From the NCBI GenBank assembly GCA_946628455.1, contig CAMOWP010000030.1, positions 1-15,424 of the forward strand: DNA of 15,424 nucleotides. The letters are read 5' to 3'. The stretch comes from an uncultured Clostridia bacterium (lineage in GTDB: Bacteria > Bacillota > Clostridia > Oscillospirales > Acutalibacteraceae). Of the stretch, positions 1 through 5,261 are shown in pieces (within the stretch, counting starts at the first letter, position 1; every line of letters starts with the position of its first letter). The position numbers and the translations under genes are program-made. The notes beneath the pieces are model-generated. The model had not been told where the DNA came from. It worked only from the letters and a program-made list of their open reading frames with translations, and searched no databases.

Positions 1-195
1 TGCGGAACTTGAAAAATTAGGCTTCGGCTCGGATATGGCACTTACCACTTCACCACTGTCAGCAACATCAGTAATGGTGTTGCTGTTTTTTTGTTTGAAA
101 AGCCTGAAACCCTGCTGTATCAACGGATACAGCTTTTTTGTTACCCTTCCGAGCAAGGCTTCCAATGTAGGCAGTTTTGCAAAAGCGGTTGTTCT
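1..195 (-). pseudogene. Fragment of an unrecognised minus-strand gene
   Basis: The minus strand is open from 195 to the left edge (65 codons), with no ATG and with stops TAA and TGA directly upstream at 196-201. The translation looks protein-like: an amphipathic stretch beginning TTAFAKLPTLEALLGRV, then a basic part, then an acidic, Ser/Pro-rich part (VADSGEVVSAISEPKP). The 5' end therefore looks cut off, and the 3' end lies outside the window. The opposite strand is also open here, but its reading is a low-complexity hydrophobic mix and less convincing. I do not recognise the family. A broken gene beside an R-M operon on an island is plausible, but coding status is uncertain. Confidence 0.35.
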
Positions 196-259
196 TTATC
201 AGAAAAAAGTGCCCTCAAAACAATAGTTGTGGTCTCTCGATGGTCGCCTTTGCAGTGTT

Positions 260-317
260 GTTTAGTTGAGGGTGTGAAGGTAGCGTGTTGTTTCAAAATA
301 TTTACACACAACTAAAC
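260..317. repeat. Inverted repeat GTTTAGTTG / CAACTAAAC
   Basis: GTTTAGTTG (260-268) and its exact complement CAACTAAAC (309-317) flank 40 bases. A GTGTG run next to the left arm and a CACAC run next to the right arm extend the similarity imperfectly. There is no T-tract, so it is not an obvious terminator. It lies between the broken gene and the R-M promoter region. Bases 196-362 hold nothing else that I can support. Confidence 0.4.
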
Positions 318-362
318 GAAGTCCAAAAAAGAGTACGGGTTTTACGAGATTAAGACTGATTA

Positions 363-391
363 TTGTAAAATATAACAAATTGTGTTATCAT
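363..391 (+). promoter_or_regulatory. Candidate promoter of the R-M operon with internal palindrome
   Basis: TTGTAA (363-368), a 17-base spacer and TATCAT (386-391) make a plausible sigma-A promoter. The spacer and -10 contain ATAACA-AATTG-TGTTAT (372-388), an interrupted palindrome placed where a bound repressor would block polymerase. It lies about 110 bases upstream of the methyltransferase start. The -35 match is only 4 of 6. Confidence 0.4.
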
Positions 392-427
392 AATAAAAAA
401 TATCTGCTTAAGAAACAAACAGCATGA

Positions 428-473
428 TTGAGTTTTCAAAGGTTGTACGATATTGACACTCGGTAAAACTCAA
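428..473. promoter_or_regulatory. Inverted repeat in the R-M leader, possible operator
   Basis: TTGAGTTTT (428-436) and AAAACTCAA (465-473) are exact 9-base complements, just upstream of the methyltransferase ribosome binding site. A consensus -35-like TTGACA (453-458) sits between them with TGAAAT 17 bases later (476-481). That -10 is so close to the start at 499 that its transcript would lose part of the ribosome binding site. An operator or a leader RNA hairpin is therefore more likely than a second promoter. Confidence 0.35.
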
Positions 474-498
474 CTTGAAATATTAAGGGAGAACAAGA

Positions 499-2076
499 AT
501 GGATGAGTTGTTAACATTAGAAGAAGCCAGTGCTTTTGCTACCTCTTATATCGGAAAAGAAGTCACGGTTTCAAACATCAACTATTTAATCCAATATGGC
601 AGAATAGATAAGTTCAATACCGCAAACGGTCTTTGCGTATCAAGTGAACAACTGATTGCATATTACAAATCTGCTAAAGGTGCAAGGGAAATAGAATGGA
701 AAAGCAAGCTTGGTCAGGATGTTAACTGGGCACTTTCGTTTGATAATTACAGTGAGGCGCAAACGACCAAACACGTTCACCGTCTACATCCGTATAAAGG
801 AAAATACATTCCTCAACTGGTTGAGTATTTTCTTGATGACCATATTGACGAGTTTAAAAAAGAAACCTTTTTTAAGCCGGGCGATATTGTTCTCGACCCA
901 TTTTGCGGTAGCGGAACAACACTTGTACAAGCTAACGAACTAAGTATGCATGCTATCGGTATAGACATCTCGGTTTTTAATTCTCAAATTGCAAATTGCA
1001 AAGTAAAAAAATATGACATTAAGCTTATTGAATCAAAGGTTGCAACAATTACATCGCTATTGATGGATTTTGAAAAAACGCTTAATATCAAAGCGTTTGA
1101 CGAAGAGCTACTTCAATCACTTGCAGACTTTAACAACAAATATTTTCCTTCACCTGAATTCAAAAAAGCTGTCTATCAAAAGAAAATTGACGAAAAAACG
1201 TACTCGAAAGAAAAAGAAGAAATGTTTCTTCCGATTTACAAAGCTCTGGCAGAAAAGTACGGTATCAATTTAACCTTATCAAATAAAAGCTTTATTGATA
1301 AATGGTATTTTGAAACAGCAAGAAAAGAGATTTACTATGTAAATTCTCTTATATCTTTAATAGATGACGAATATGTCAAAAGCGTATTACAAGTAATCCT
1401 ATCGCGTACTATTAGGTCATGTCGTGCTACTACACATTCAGATTTAGCAACGTTAATAGAGCCTATATATACGACATACTATTGTAGAAAACACAAGAAA
1501 ATCTGCAAACCGTTGTTTAGCATTCTAAAATGGTGGAAAACCTACAGCAAAGACACTATTTCAAGACTGAAACAATTTGATGAAGTAAGGACAGATACGA
1601 CCCAGATTTGTTTAACAGGCGACTCTGCAACAATGGATTTAGAGAATGAAATCATTGGTATTGGAGGCGCTTTGGCCGATGCATATCTTAAAAATAAGAT
1701 TAGTGGAATTTTTTGTAGTCCTCCATATGTTGGCCTCATAGATTATCATGAGCAGCATGCATATGCCTATGAACTATTTGGATTAAAGCGCCGCGATGAG
1801 CTTGAAATAGGCTCTATGGCTAAAGGAAACAATCGTTCAGCTGTTGAAAAATACATTGATGACATTGTCGGCGTTTTGGTTAATTGTAAAAAGTATTTGA
1901 AAAAAGATTACAATGTGTTTATTGTTGCAAACGACAAACACCATGTGTATGCAACAATAGCTGAACGCGCAGGAATGCAAATTGTTGAGCAGTTTAAAAG
2001 ACCAGTGCTTAACCGCACAGAGAAAGATAAAAACGCTTATTCGGAAATCATTTTTTGGATGAAGGAGAAAGAATAA
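499..2076 (+). CDS. Type II DNA methyltransferase, SPPY type (probably N4-cytosine), with N-terminal HTH-like domain
   Basis: This 525-residue protein should transfer a methyl group from S-adenosylmethionine to the exocyclic amine of a base in the operon's recognition site, protecting host DNA from the partner nuclease. Residues 94-107 carry HRLHPYKGKYIPQL, a stretch I associate with this methylase family. Motif I is DPFCGSGTT at 133-141 (cofactor binding), and motif IV is SPPY at 407-410 (catalysis). Motif I thus comes first, with about 265 residues between the motifs that probably hold target recognition. Residues 5-55 (LTLEEASAFA..., then VSNINYLIQYGRI) resemble an excisionase/MerR-like helix-turn-helix. 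Ribosome binding site AAGGGAG at 485-491 leaves 7 bases to the ATG. The stop overlaps the nuclease start. SPPY favours N4-cytosine over N6-adenine, but sequence alone does not prove it. Confidence 0.88.
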   Translation: MDELLTLEEASAFATSYIGKEVTVSNINYLIQYGRIDKFNTANGLCVSSEQLIAYYKSAKGAREIEWKSKLGQDVNWALSFDNYSEAQTTKHVHRLHPYKGKYIPQLVEYFLDDHIDEFKKETFFKPGDIVLDPFCGSGTTLVQANELSMHAIGIDISVFNSQIANCKVKKYDIKLIESKVATITSLLMDFEKTLNIKAFDEELLQSLADFNNKYFPSPEFKKAVYQKKIDEKTYSKEKEEMFLPIYKALAEKYGINLTLSNKSFIDKWYFETARKEIYYVNSLISLIDDEYVKSVLQVILSRTIRSCRATTHSDLATLIEPIYTTYYCRKHKKICKPLFSILKWWKTYSKDTISRLKQFDEVRTDTTQICLTGDSATMDLENEIIGIGGALADAYLKNKISGIFCSPPYVGLIDYHEQHAYAYELFGLKRRDELEIGSMAKGNNRSAVEKYIDDIVGVLVNCKKYLKKDYNVFIVANDKHHVYATIAERAGMQIVEQFKRPVLNRTEKDKNAYSEIIFWMKEKE

Positions 2077-3128
2077 TGGATTCAATCAAAAAGCAACTCA
2101 TTGCACTTGAAGCTATTAAAATCCTAAAGACAAGGTCGGACTCGTTTCCAGATGACACAACCATAGCAAGAAATGCGCCGTTTCACAAAGCGTTTTTAAA
2201 AGCATTTGAATCAAAATTTGAAGAATTAAATACGAATTCCGATGCGTTATTAAATGTTAGCTCTTGGATTCATGGACTAAACACAACACTGGGACAATCA
2301 TTTTTTGAAAGTGTTGCCCACATTCTTTGCAACGGTGAAAAAAGAGCATTTCCTGGTTCGGAATTTAGATTGTATGCCGAGCAAGAGAGAGTTATTTCCG
2401 AGCATATGACAGATTTGAAAAACGGCACCGTGATACCTAATACTTCTCAGGAAGATGAAATGCTTAGAAATGCAGCACATGGTGATTTGGTTGTTGGCTC
2501 TAATTTTACCGCTGATTGTTTTTTTGAAGACGAAGAAAAAATTGTTGCAATCGAACTGAAATCTGTGCGCCCAAATTCTGGGGAGACACGCGGTGAAAAG
2601 CAAAAAATATTGAAGGCAAAGGCAGCGCTTAGACATCATTACAGCACTGTTCCGGGTTGTGAAAATAAGAAAGTGTATTATTTCTTCGGCTTCCCATTTG
2701 ACCCTACTGCAACAACAGACACGGGCTTTAACAAAGCTAATTTCATGGGCAACATGATAGAGTTTTCAAAATTTTGTGCAACAGAAGACATCCTTCTTGC
2801 TGATGAGCTGTGGTCATTTCTTTCAGGAGAAGAAAACACTATGGAAGAAATACTGCGCATAATCAAAGATGTTTCTCAGGCATCGTTTTCCGCCGACTTC
2901 AATTTCCTGTGTTCAGCTCATAGCATACAAAGCAACCCTGAAAGGTATAGAAGTATTGTATCTCAGTGGCATCTTTGCAATGAAACAGAAATAGTTGACC
3001 GTTGGGATGAAGTTGAAGCATCTAACGAAAGAGATATCGTAAAATTCAAGTATATGAGTCCTTTTAATAATAGTGGGAAATACAATGAACGGCGCTCTGC
3101 CGCGCTGATGGAGTATTTGCATCGTTAA
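2076..3128 (+). CDS. Type II restriction endonuclease, TdeIII-like
   Basis: This 350-residue protein should cut unmethylated DNA at the site protected by the upstream methylase. The stretch SWIHGLNTTLGQSFFE (63-78) matches what I recall of the TdeIII family, whose founding member cuts GGNCC. A PD-(D/E)XK-like core is visible as D147, then E160-L-K162 (VAIELKSVRP), after a GDLVV stretch at 136-140. The chosen start is the ATG at 2076, which overlaps the methylase stop (TAATG) and has GAAGGAG at 2061-2067, 8 bases upstream. An in-frame TTG at 2055 is less likely because that ribosome binding site lies downstream of it. Coupling delays nuclease until methylase is made. Family assignment is from memory and the actual target sequence is unknown. 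Confidence 0.75.
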   Translation: MDSIKKQLIALEAIKILKTRSDSFPDDTTIARNAPFHKAFLKAFESKFEELNTNSDALLNVSSWIHGLNTTLGQSFFESVAHILCNGEKRAFPGSEFRLYAEQERVISEHMTDLKNGTVIPNTSQEDEMLRNAAHGDLVVGSNFTADCFFEDEEKIVAIELKSVRPNSGETRGEKQKILKAKAALRHHYSTVPGCENKKVYYFFGFPFDPTATTDTGFNKANFMGNMIEFSKFCATEDILLADELWSFLSGEENTMEEILRIIKDVSQASFSADFNFLCSAHSIQSNPERYRSIVSQWHLCNETEIVDRWDEVEASNERDIVKFKYMSPFNNSGKYNERRSAALMEYLHR

Positions 3129-3131
3129 CGA

Positions 3132-3179
3132 AGTATTAAATGAAAAGAAGGCGTGTCACCGGTCACGCCTTCTAATACT
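3132..3179 (-). terminator. Hairpin terminator after the 43-codon gene, possibly bidirectional
   Basis: GAAGGCGTG (3147-3155) and CACGCCTTC (3164-3172) form a perfect 9-bp stem with an 8-base loop. On the minus strand it is followed by TTTT (3143-3146), the layout of an intrinsic terminator for the small gene ending at 3182. An outer 7-bp arm pair, AGTATTA (3132-3138) and TAATACT (3173-3179), adds to the fold. On the plus strand it lies right after the nuclease stop but lacks a T-tract. Confidence 0.75.
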
Positions 3180-3181
3180 AA

Positions 3182-3313
3182 TTACTTATTGTTTTTCTGC
3201 GTCTCAGGTACTGTAAAACGGAAAACTTTTTTGCCGTAAGATGCCGCATAAATACGCCTTCCCTTTACAGTAATATAGGGAGTGTAAACCACTCGGTACG
3301 CTATATTATCCAT
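3182..3313 (-). CDS. Small basic protein, 43 residues, unknown function
   Basis: The frame starts MDNIAYRVVYTPY and ends VFRFTVPETQKNNK. It has nine Lys/Arg against two acidic residues and no hydrophobic segment, so it is not a membrane toxin of the type I class. The ATG at 3313 is preceded on the minus strand by an AAAAGGGGG ribosome binding site about 9 bases upstream, and the stop is followed by an intrinsic terminator. Those two signals make it a likely real gene despite its size. A weak promoter, TTGACG (3405-3410) and TATTAG (3383-3388) with 16 bases between, may drive it from inside the divergent RNA gene. Alternating aromatic/basic residues suggest beta strands that could bind nucleic acid, which is inference. 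I do not recognise the family with certainty. Confidence 0.6.
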   Translation of the reverse strand: MDNIAYRVVYTPYITVKGRRIYAASYGKKVFRFTVPETQKNNK

Positions 3314-3325
3314 AATATGCGCCCC

Positions 3326-3372
3326 CTTTTCAAAAGATTCCTCTTGAAAAGCCCGACAATGTATGCTAGAAT
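3326..3372 (+). promoter_or_regulatory. Promoter of the candidate small RNA, with inverted repeat
   Basis: TTGAAA (3344-3349), a 17-base spacer and TAGAAT (3367-3372) match the sigma-A consensus at 5 of 6 bases in each box. CTTTTCAA (3326-3333) and TTGAAAAG (3344-3351) form an exact 8-base inverted repeat that covers the -35 box. On the other strand it also reaches the ribosome binding site of the 43-codon gene. One bound protein could thus affect both directions. Confidence 0.6.
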
Positions 3373-3378
3373 GAAGAT

Positions 3379-3472
3379 ACTTCTAATAGCCTTCCGGTGA
3401 AAATCGTCAAGGCGAGCATGTGTTGCAAGCACATGTCAAAAGGCAGACCGCTATTATGGTGGTCTGTTTTTT
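3379..3472 (+). ncRNA. Candidate structured small RNA, about 94 nt
   Basis: The transcript predicted from the promoter at 3344-3372 begins near 3379 and ends at the U-tract 3467-3472. It contains no plausible reading frame. Visible stems are GCCTT (3389-3393) with AAGGC (3409-3413), GCATGTG (3416-3422) with CACATGT (3430-3436) around a 7-base loop, and the terminator stem. TAATAGC (3384-3390) is exactly complementary to GCTATTA (3450-3456) in the terminator loop region, which would allow a pseudoknot or an alternative fold that opens the terminator. It runs divergent to the 43-codon gene and converges on the 3' end of the winged-helix gene. It matches no RNA family that I can name. It could instead be an attenuator with no target gene left downstream. 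Confidence 0.5.
3444..3472 (+). terminator. Intrinsic terminator of the candidate RNA
   Basis: CAGACC (3444-3449) pairs with GGTCTG (3461-3466), extended by a G-T and a C-G pair around a 7-base loop, and followed by TTTTTT (3467-3472). The T-tract overlaps the stop codon of the convergent gene at 3471. Read on the minus strand the same hairpin is followed by CCTTTT, so it may also end that transcript. Confidence 0.75.
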
Positions 3473-4247
3473 AGTTGTCAATTTTGATTTTAAATTTGCG
3501 CTTCAACAATACATCAAACATATCCTTGATGAGAAGCAAGTCATCTTCCGTTGAATCTACAGGAATAATTATTTTTGCAACCTTGCCCGAGGCAACAGGG
3601 ATATTCTGAGAAATATAATCCGCGGCGCTTTCTGGTACAGGCAAAGGCGTTTCTAATTGTTGTTGAATGGCATCGCTGTTTTCCGTGCTTTCTGACACAA
3701 TAGGCGCTTCCTTTTCAGAAACGGGCTCATCCGAAGGATTATCGTTGGTTAATCCGTTTTTCACTTCTGAGTAACAGAATATTCCTCCCTTGACAAGGTC
3801 AAGTTGGTCAGCGCTTTCAAAAAAGCATTTTGCCGCGTTAGCTTTAACTGCCTTCGCAATTTTATAACTGCCCATCAATATGTTTTCAAAAATATCCCTT
3901 GGTGGCAAGGCTTTTCCATCATACGCTGAAATCAACTTCTGATACAATGGCGGCATAGCAAACGATTCAACCTTCATAAGCGTGATATCCCCAGTAGGGT
4001 ATATCATGTTTTTTGCCAGTTCCGTCAGTTGTATTGCGCCACTGCTTGTTGTAATGAATCCGAATTGTTTTGAAGAACTGATTTTCGCAGTAAATGACTT
4101 AGTGGTAGTGCTGGTTAGGCCGTATTTCTTAGCAACCTCGGTATATGAAACCGATTTTAAATTGAATCCTGCAATCGTTTTAGCAAATTCAAAGCAGTCT
4201 TCCCAAGTGGCATTAGGATACAGATTGCTCTTTTCTCTGGTTCCCAT
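3471..4247 (-). CDS. Winged-helix-like protein of unknown function, 258 residues
   Basis: The protein has three visible parts. Residues 12-150 are helical, with a winged-helix pattern around 35-85 (SYTEVAKKYGL, then an Ile/Leu-rich helix, a wing-like FGFITTSSGAIQLTE and YPTGD). Residues about 166-222 are a Ser/Glu/Pro/Gln-rich linker. Residues 222-258 form a compact end, KIIIPVDSTEDDLLLIKDMF. I have seen this layout in unnamed proteins of mobile and defence regions but cannot give a firm family name. The ATG at 4247 has TGGAGGT (4256-4262) 8 bases upstream and a perfect promoter behind it, so it should be strongly expressed as a single gene. DNA binding is inferred from the fold pattern only. 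Its place beside the R-M operon suggests regulation or defence. Confidence 0.8.
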   Translation of the reverse strand: MGTREKSNLYPNATWEDCFEFAKTIAGFNLKSVSYTEVAKKYGLTSTTTKSFTAKISSSKQFGFITTSSGAIQLTELAKNMIYPTGDITLMKVESFAMPPLYQKLISAYDGKALPPRDIFENILMGSYKIAKAVKANAAKCFFESADQLDLVKGGIFCYSEVKNGLTNDNPSDEPVSEKEAPIVSESTENSDAIQQQLETPLPVPESAADYISQNIPVASGKVAKIIIPVDSTEDDLLLIKDMFDVLLKRKFKIKIDN

Positions 4248-4281
4248 ACTATTTTACCTCCAAATTCTTAATTCTGTTTGT

Positions 4282-4310
4282 ATTATAGCACGGGGCCAAA
4301 CTATTGTCAA
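4282..4310 (-). promoter_or_regulatory. Perfect consensus sigma-A promoter of the winged-helix gene
   Basis: On the minus strand TTGACA (4305-4310) is separated by exactly 17 bases from TATAAT (4282-4287), which is preceded by TGC, an extended -10. All twelve consensus bases are present. The start site would fall near 4275, leaving a short leader with the ribosome binding site. No palindrome overlaps the boxes. Confidence 0.85.
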
Positions 4311-4353
4311 GAGGTTTTGGCTAATAAATTTTCGATTATGTTCAAAATTAAAG

Positions 4354-4379
4354 TTTTGATATCGCAACTCTTTTGATAT
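4354..4379. repeat. Direct repeat TTTTGATAT, two copies
   Basis: TTTTGATAT occurs at 4354-4362 and 4371-4379, a 17-base period, in the gap behind the winged-helix promoter. It may be a paired binding site or chance in AT-rich DNA. The rest of 4311-4504 shows no gene that I can support. Confidence 0.25.
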
Positions 4380-4504
4380 TCCTGAGAGCAATCACTCCAA
4401 AACCATTGAAAACACTCGGTTAATTATTGGCTTTTGCTTTTGATGTAGAACGTCGTTTGTACAGCTTTCAACGAAAAAAACAAAAACATTCCAATGTTCA
4501 ACTA

Positions 4505-4536
4505 AGGAGCATAGAAAAATCTATGCTCCTATTTTT
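4505..4536 (+). terminator. Hairpin terminator with 10-bp perfect stem
   Basis: AGGAGCATAG (4505-4514) and CTATGCTCCT (4521-4530) form a perfect stem around AAAAAT, followed by ATTTTT on the plus strand. No plus-strand gene lies just upstream. It may instead serve the minus-strand 46-codon frame ending at 4541, although the T-tract favours plus-strand use. Confidence 0.65.
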
Positions 4537-4540
4537 ACTG

Positions 4541-4681
4541 TTACTTCTTCTTTTTTTCAGGCTCAACAAGCATTTTTGACGTGATGTTGACCTCGTCAAG
4601 CGACCGTTGGGGCGATTTACTGTACGTTTTCAGTTTAAGATTTAGGTTTTCGGCGAGGTCACTCTCAGGTTGCCTTTTCAT
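4541..4681 (-). CDS. Possible small charged protein, 46 residues
   Basis: The minus-strand frame begins MKRQPESDLAENLNLKLK and ends MLVEPEKKKK. Its composition is hydrophilic and protein-like, with a Leu/Asn helix (residues 9-18) and a basic tail. A hairpin follows directly after the stop, fitting a gene end. Against it, no clear Shine-Dalgarno precedes the ATG, and a TGA lies three codons upstream, so this may be the surviving C-terminal part of a longer, broken gene. It sits at the right end of the inferred island, next to the tRNA-end scar. No family recognised. Confidence 0.4.
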   Translation of the reverse strand: MKRQPESDLAENLNLKLKTYSKSPQRSLDEVNITSKMLVEPEKKKK

Positions 4682-4780
4682 TAGAATTCAGGATGATTTG
4701 AAAGCGTTAGTTGCAGAGTATGTTGCCTTTCATCGGCTTATTAACGCTTGTTTGTTTACGGCAACAGGCTTTCATCTGTT

Positions 4781-4803
4781 TTCAAATCCCGTCCGGGTCA
4801 CCA
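4781..4803 (+). other. tRNA 3'-end fragment, probable attachment site (island boundary)
   Basis: The sequence runs TTCAAAT (T loop), CCCGT (T-stem 3' half), CCGGGTC (acceptor 3' half), discriminator A, then CCA. No tRNA body precedes it: the five bases upstream cannot pair as the T stem, and no matching GACCCGG acceptor 5' half occurs in the preceding 100 bases. A terminator follows 4 bases later, as after a real tRNA gene. This is what an integrase acting on a tRNA 3' end leaves at the far side of its element. The GGGTCACCA ending is common in tRNA-Lys and tRNA-Glu. The intact tRNA should lie to the left, outside the window, with the island between. Confidence 0.7.
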
Positions 4804-4807
4804 AATG

Positions 4808-4837
4808 AAAACAGACACCTTCACGGTGTCTGTTTTT
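4808..4837 (+). terminator. Intrinsic terminator behind the tRNA end
   Basis: A 12-bp stem, ACAGACACC (4811-4819) with GGTGTCTGT (4825-4833) extended by AAA and TTT, has a 5-base loop TTCAC and a T-tract at 4833-4837. It probably belonged to the original tRNA gene. The minus-strand reading also ends in TTTT, so it can work both ways. Confidence 0.85.
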
Positions 4838-4925
4838 ATTTAATCATTTGGGCTGGATGGGATTTGAAACGGTTCGTTTGCGACCGCTGCCTGTGGCAGA
4901 GGAAGGGAGCAAAAAGAACTTAGCC

Positions 4926-4980
4926 GCGGTCGAAATTTTGAAACGCCGTATCGGGCGTTTAACAAAATTTCGGGCACCGC
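4926..4980. repeat. Long hairpin, 22 paired bases per arm
   Basis: From outside in: GCGGT (4926-4930) with ACCGC (4976-4980), CGAAATTTTG (4931-4940) with CAAAATTTCG (4963-4972), and AAACGCC (4941-4947) with GGCGTTT (4954-4960) around GTATCG. Only an AA bulge and a GGC bulge interrupt it, both on the right arm. No T-tract follows, so it is not a typical terminator. The form resembles a palindromic interspersed element. Confidence 0.7.
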
Positions 4981-5035
4981 AATGCGATATTCGTTGTCTT
5001 TCGATATGCATTTATTTCTTTGTTGAGAAGAAAAC

Positions 5036-5049
5036 CCCGTCCGGGTCAC
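5036..5049 (+). repeat. Second copy of the tRNA-end word CCCGTCCGGGTCAC
   Basis: These 14 bases repeat 4788-4801 exactly, 248 bases downstream and in the same orientation. The copy continues with G instead of CA, so the CCA is lost. It may be an older attachment site whose flanks have decayed. Confidence 0.5.
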
Positions 5050-5202
5050 GCGGCGCAAGCCGCAGGAAACAGTGGAAAATCCCAACAAATGCGGGGTTCG
5101 ATGTCCCGCCTTTGTTAATCTTGCGTAAGAGAAAAATCCCGTTCGGAAATGCTATATCCGCCCCCTTTCAATATGCGCTTTTGCATTACCAAAATAAGAT
5201 TG

Positions 5203-5230
5203 TTGAATTACCGTCAATTTATGGTATAAT
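5203..5230 (+). promoter_or_regulatory. Promoter of the PPC-domain gene
   Basis: TTGAAT (5203-5208), a 16-base spacer and consensus TATAAT (5225-5230) preceded by TGG (extended -10). The start site would be near 5237, giving a 25-base leader with the ribosome binding site. Confidence 0.65.
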
Positions 5231-5261
5231 TTAGATAACAAGTATAATCGGAGGGTTTATT

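Larger units (their letters stand above)
4781..4868. repeat. Nested 88-base inverted repeat centred on the tRNA terminator
   Basis: Three arm pairs are nested: TTCAAATCCCGTCC (4781-4794) with GGATGGGATTTGAA (4855-4868, one G-T pair), CAAATGA (4802-4808) with TCATTTG (4844-4850), and the terminator stem (4808-4819 with 4825-4836). Read on the minus strand the right arm is also tRNA-3'-end-like (TTCAAATCCCATCC). Two convergent tRNA-end sequences thus share one bidirectional terminator. Confidence 0.65.
4867..5160. other. Hairpin-rich non-coding stretch, possibly a relic of earlier integrations
   Basis: I see no convincing gene between 4838 and 5261. The stretch holds a series of stems: 4867-4879, 4887-4899 (CTGCC/GGCAG), 4881-4887 with 4926-4932 (CGACCGC/GCGGTCG), the long hairpin 4926-4980, 5050-5062 (GCGGC-GCAA-GCCGC, a GNRA-type loop) and 5084-5116 (AACAAA/TTTGTT plus GCGGG/CCCGC). 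AAATCCC-type tRNA-end words recur at 5077-5083 and 5134-5146 (AAATCCCGTTCGG). It could be an RNA gene or several decayed attachment sites. No promoter is obvious on the plus strand. Confidence 0.45.

Noticed and set aside
35..226. Plus-strand open frame at the left edge
   Set aside because: Its translation is rich in Cys, Phe and Leu without protein-like pattern; the minus-strand reading of the same bases is more convincing.
453..481. TTGACA-17-TGAAAT as the main R-M promoter
   Set aside because: The start site would fall at about 488, inside the ribosome binding site of the methylase, so it could not give a normal leader.
2298..2639. A 113-codon minus-strand frame inside the restriction nuclease gene
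   Set aside because: It lies wholly within a well-supported gene, has no ribosome binding site and looks like a mirror frame.
4720..4803. A complete tRNA gene ending at the CCA
   Set aside because: Bases before the T loop cannot form the T stem, and no acceptor 5' half or anticodon arm is found in the expected 75 bases. Only the 3' end is present.
4848..5234. A 128-codon plus-strand open frame across the hairpin-rich region
   Set aside because: It has no ribosome binding site, its composition is erratic (Arg/Ser/Pro runs beside hydrophobic patches), and it reads straight through the tRNA-like arm and several perfect hairpins. It is best seen as a chance frame.
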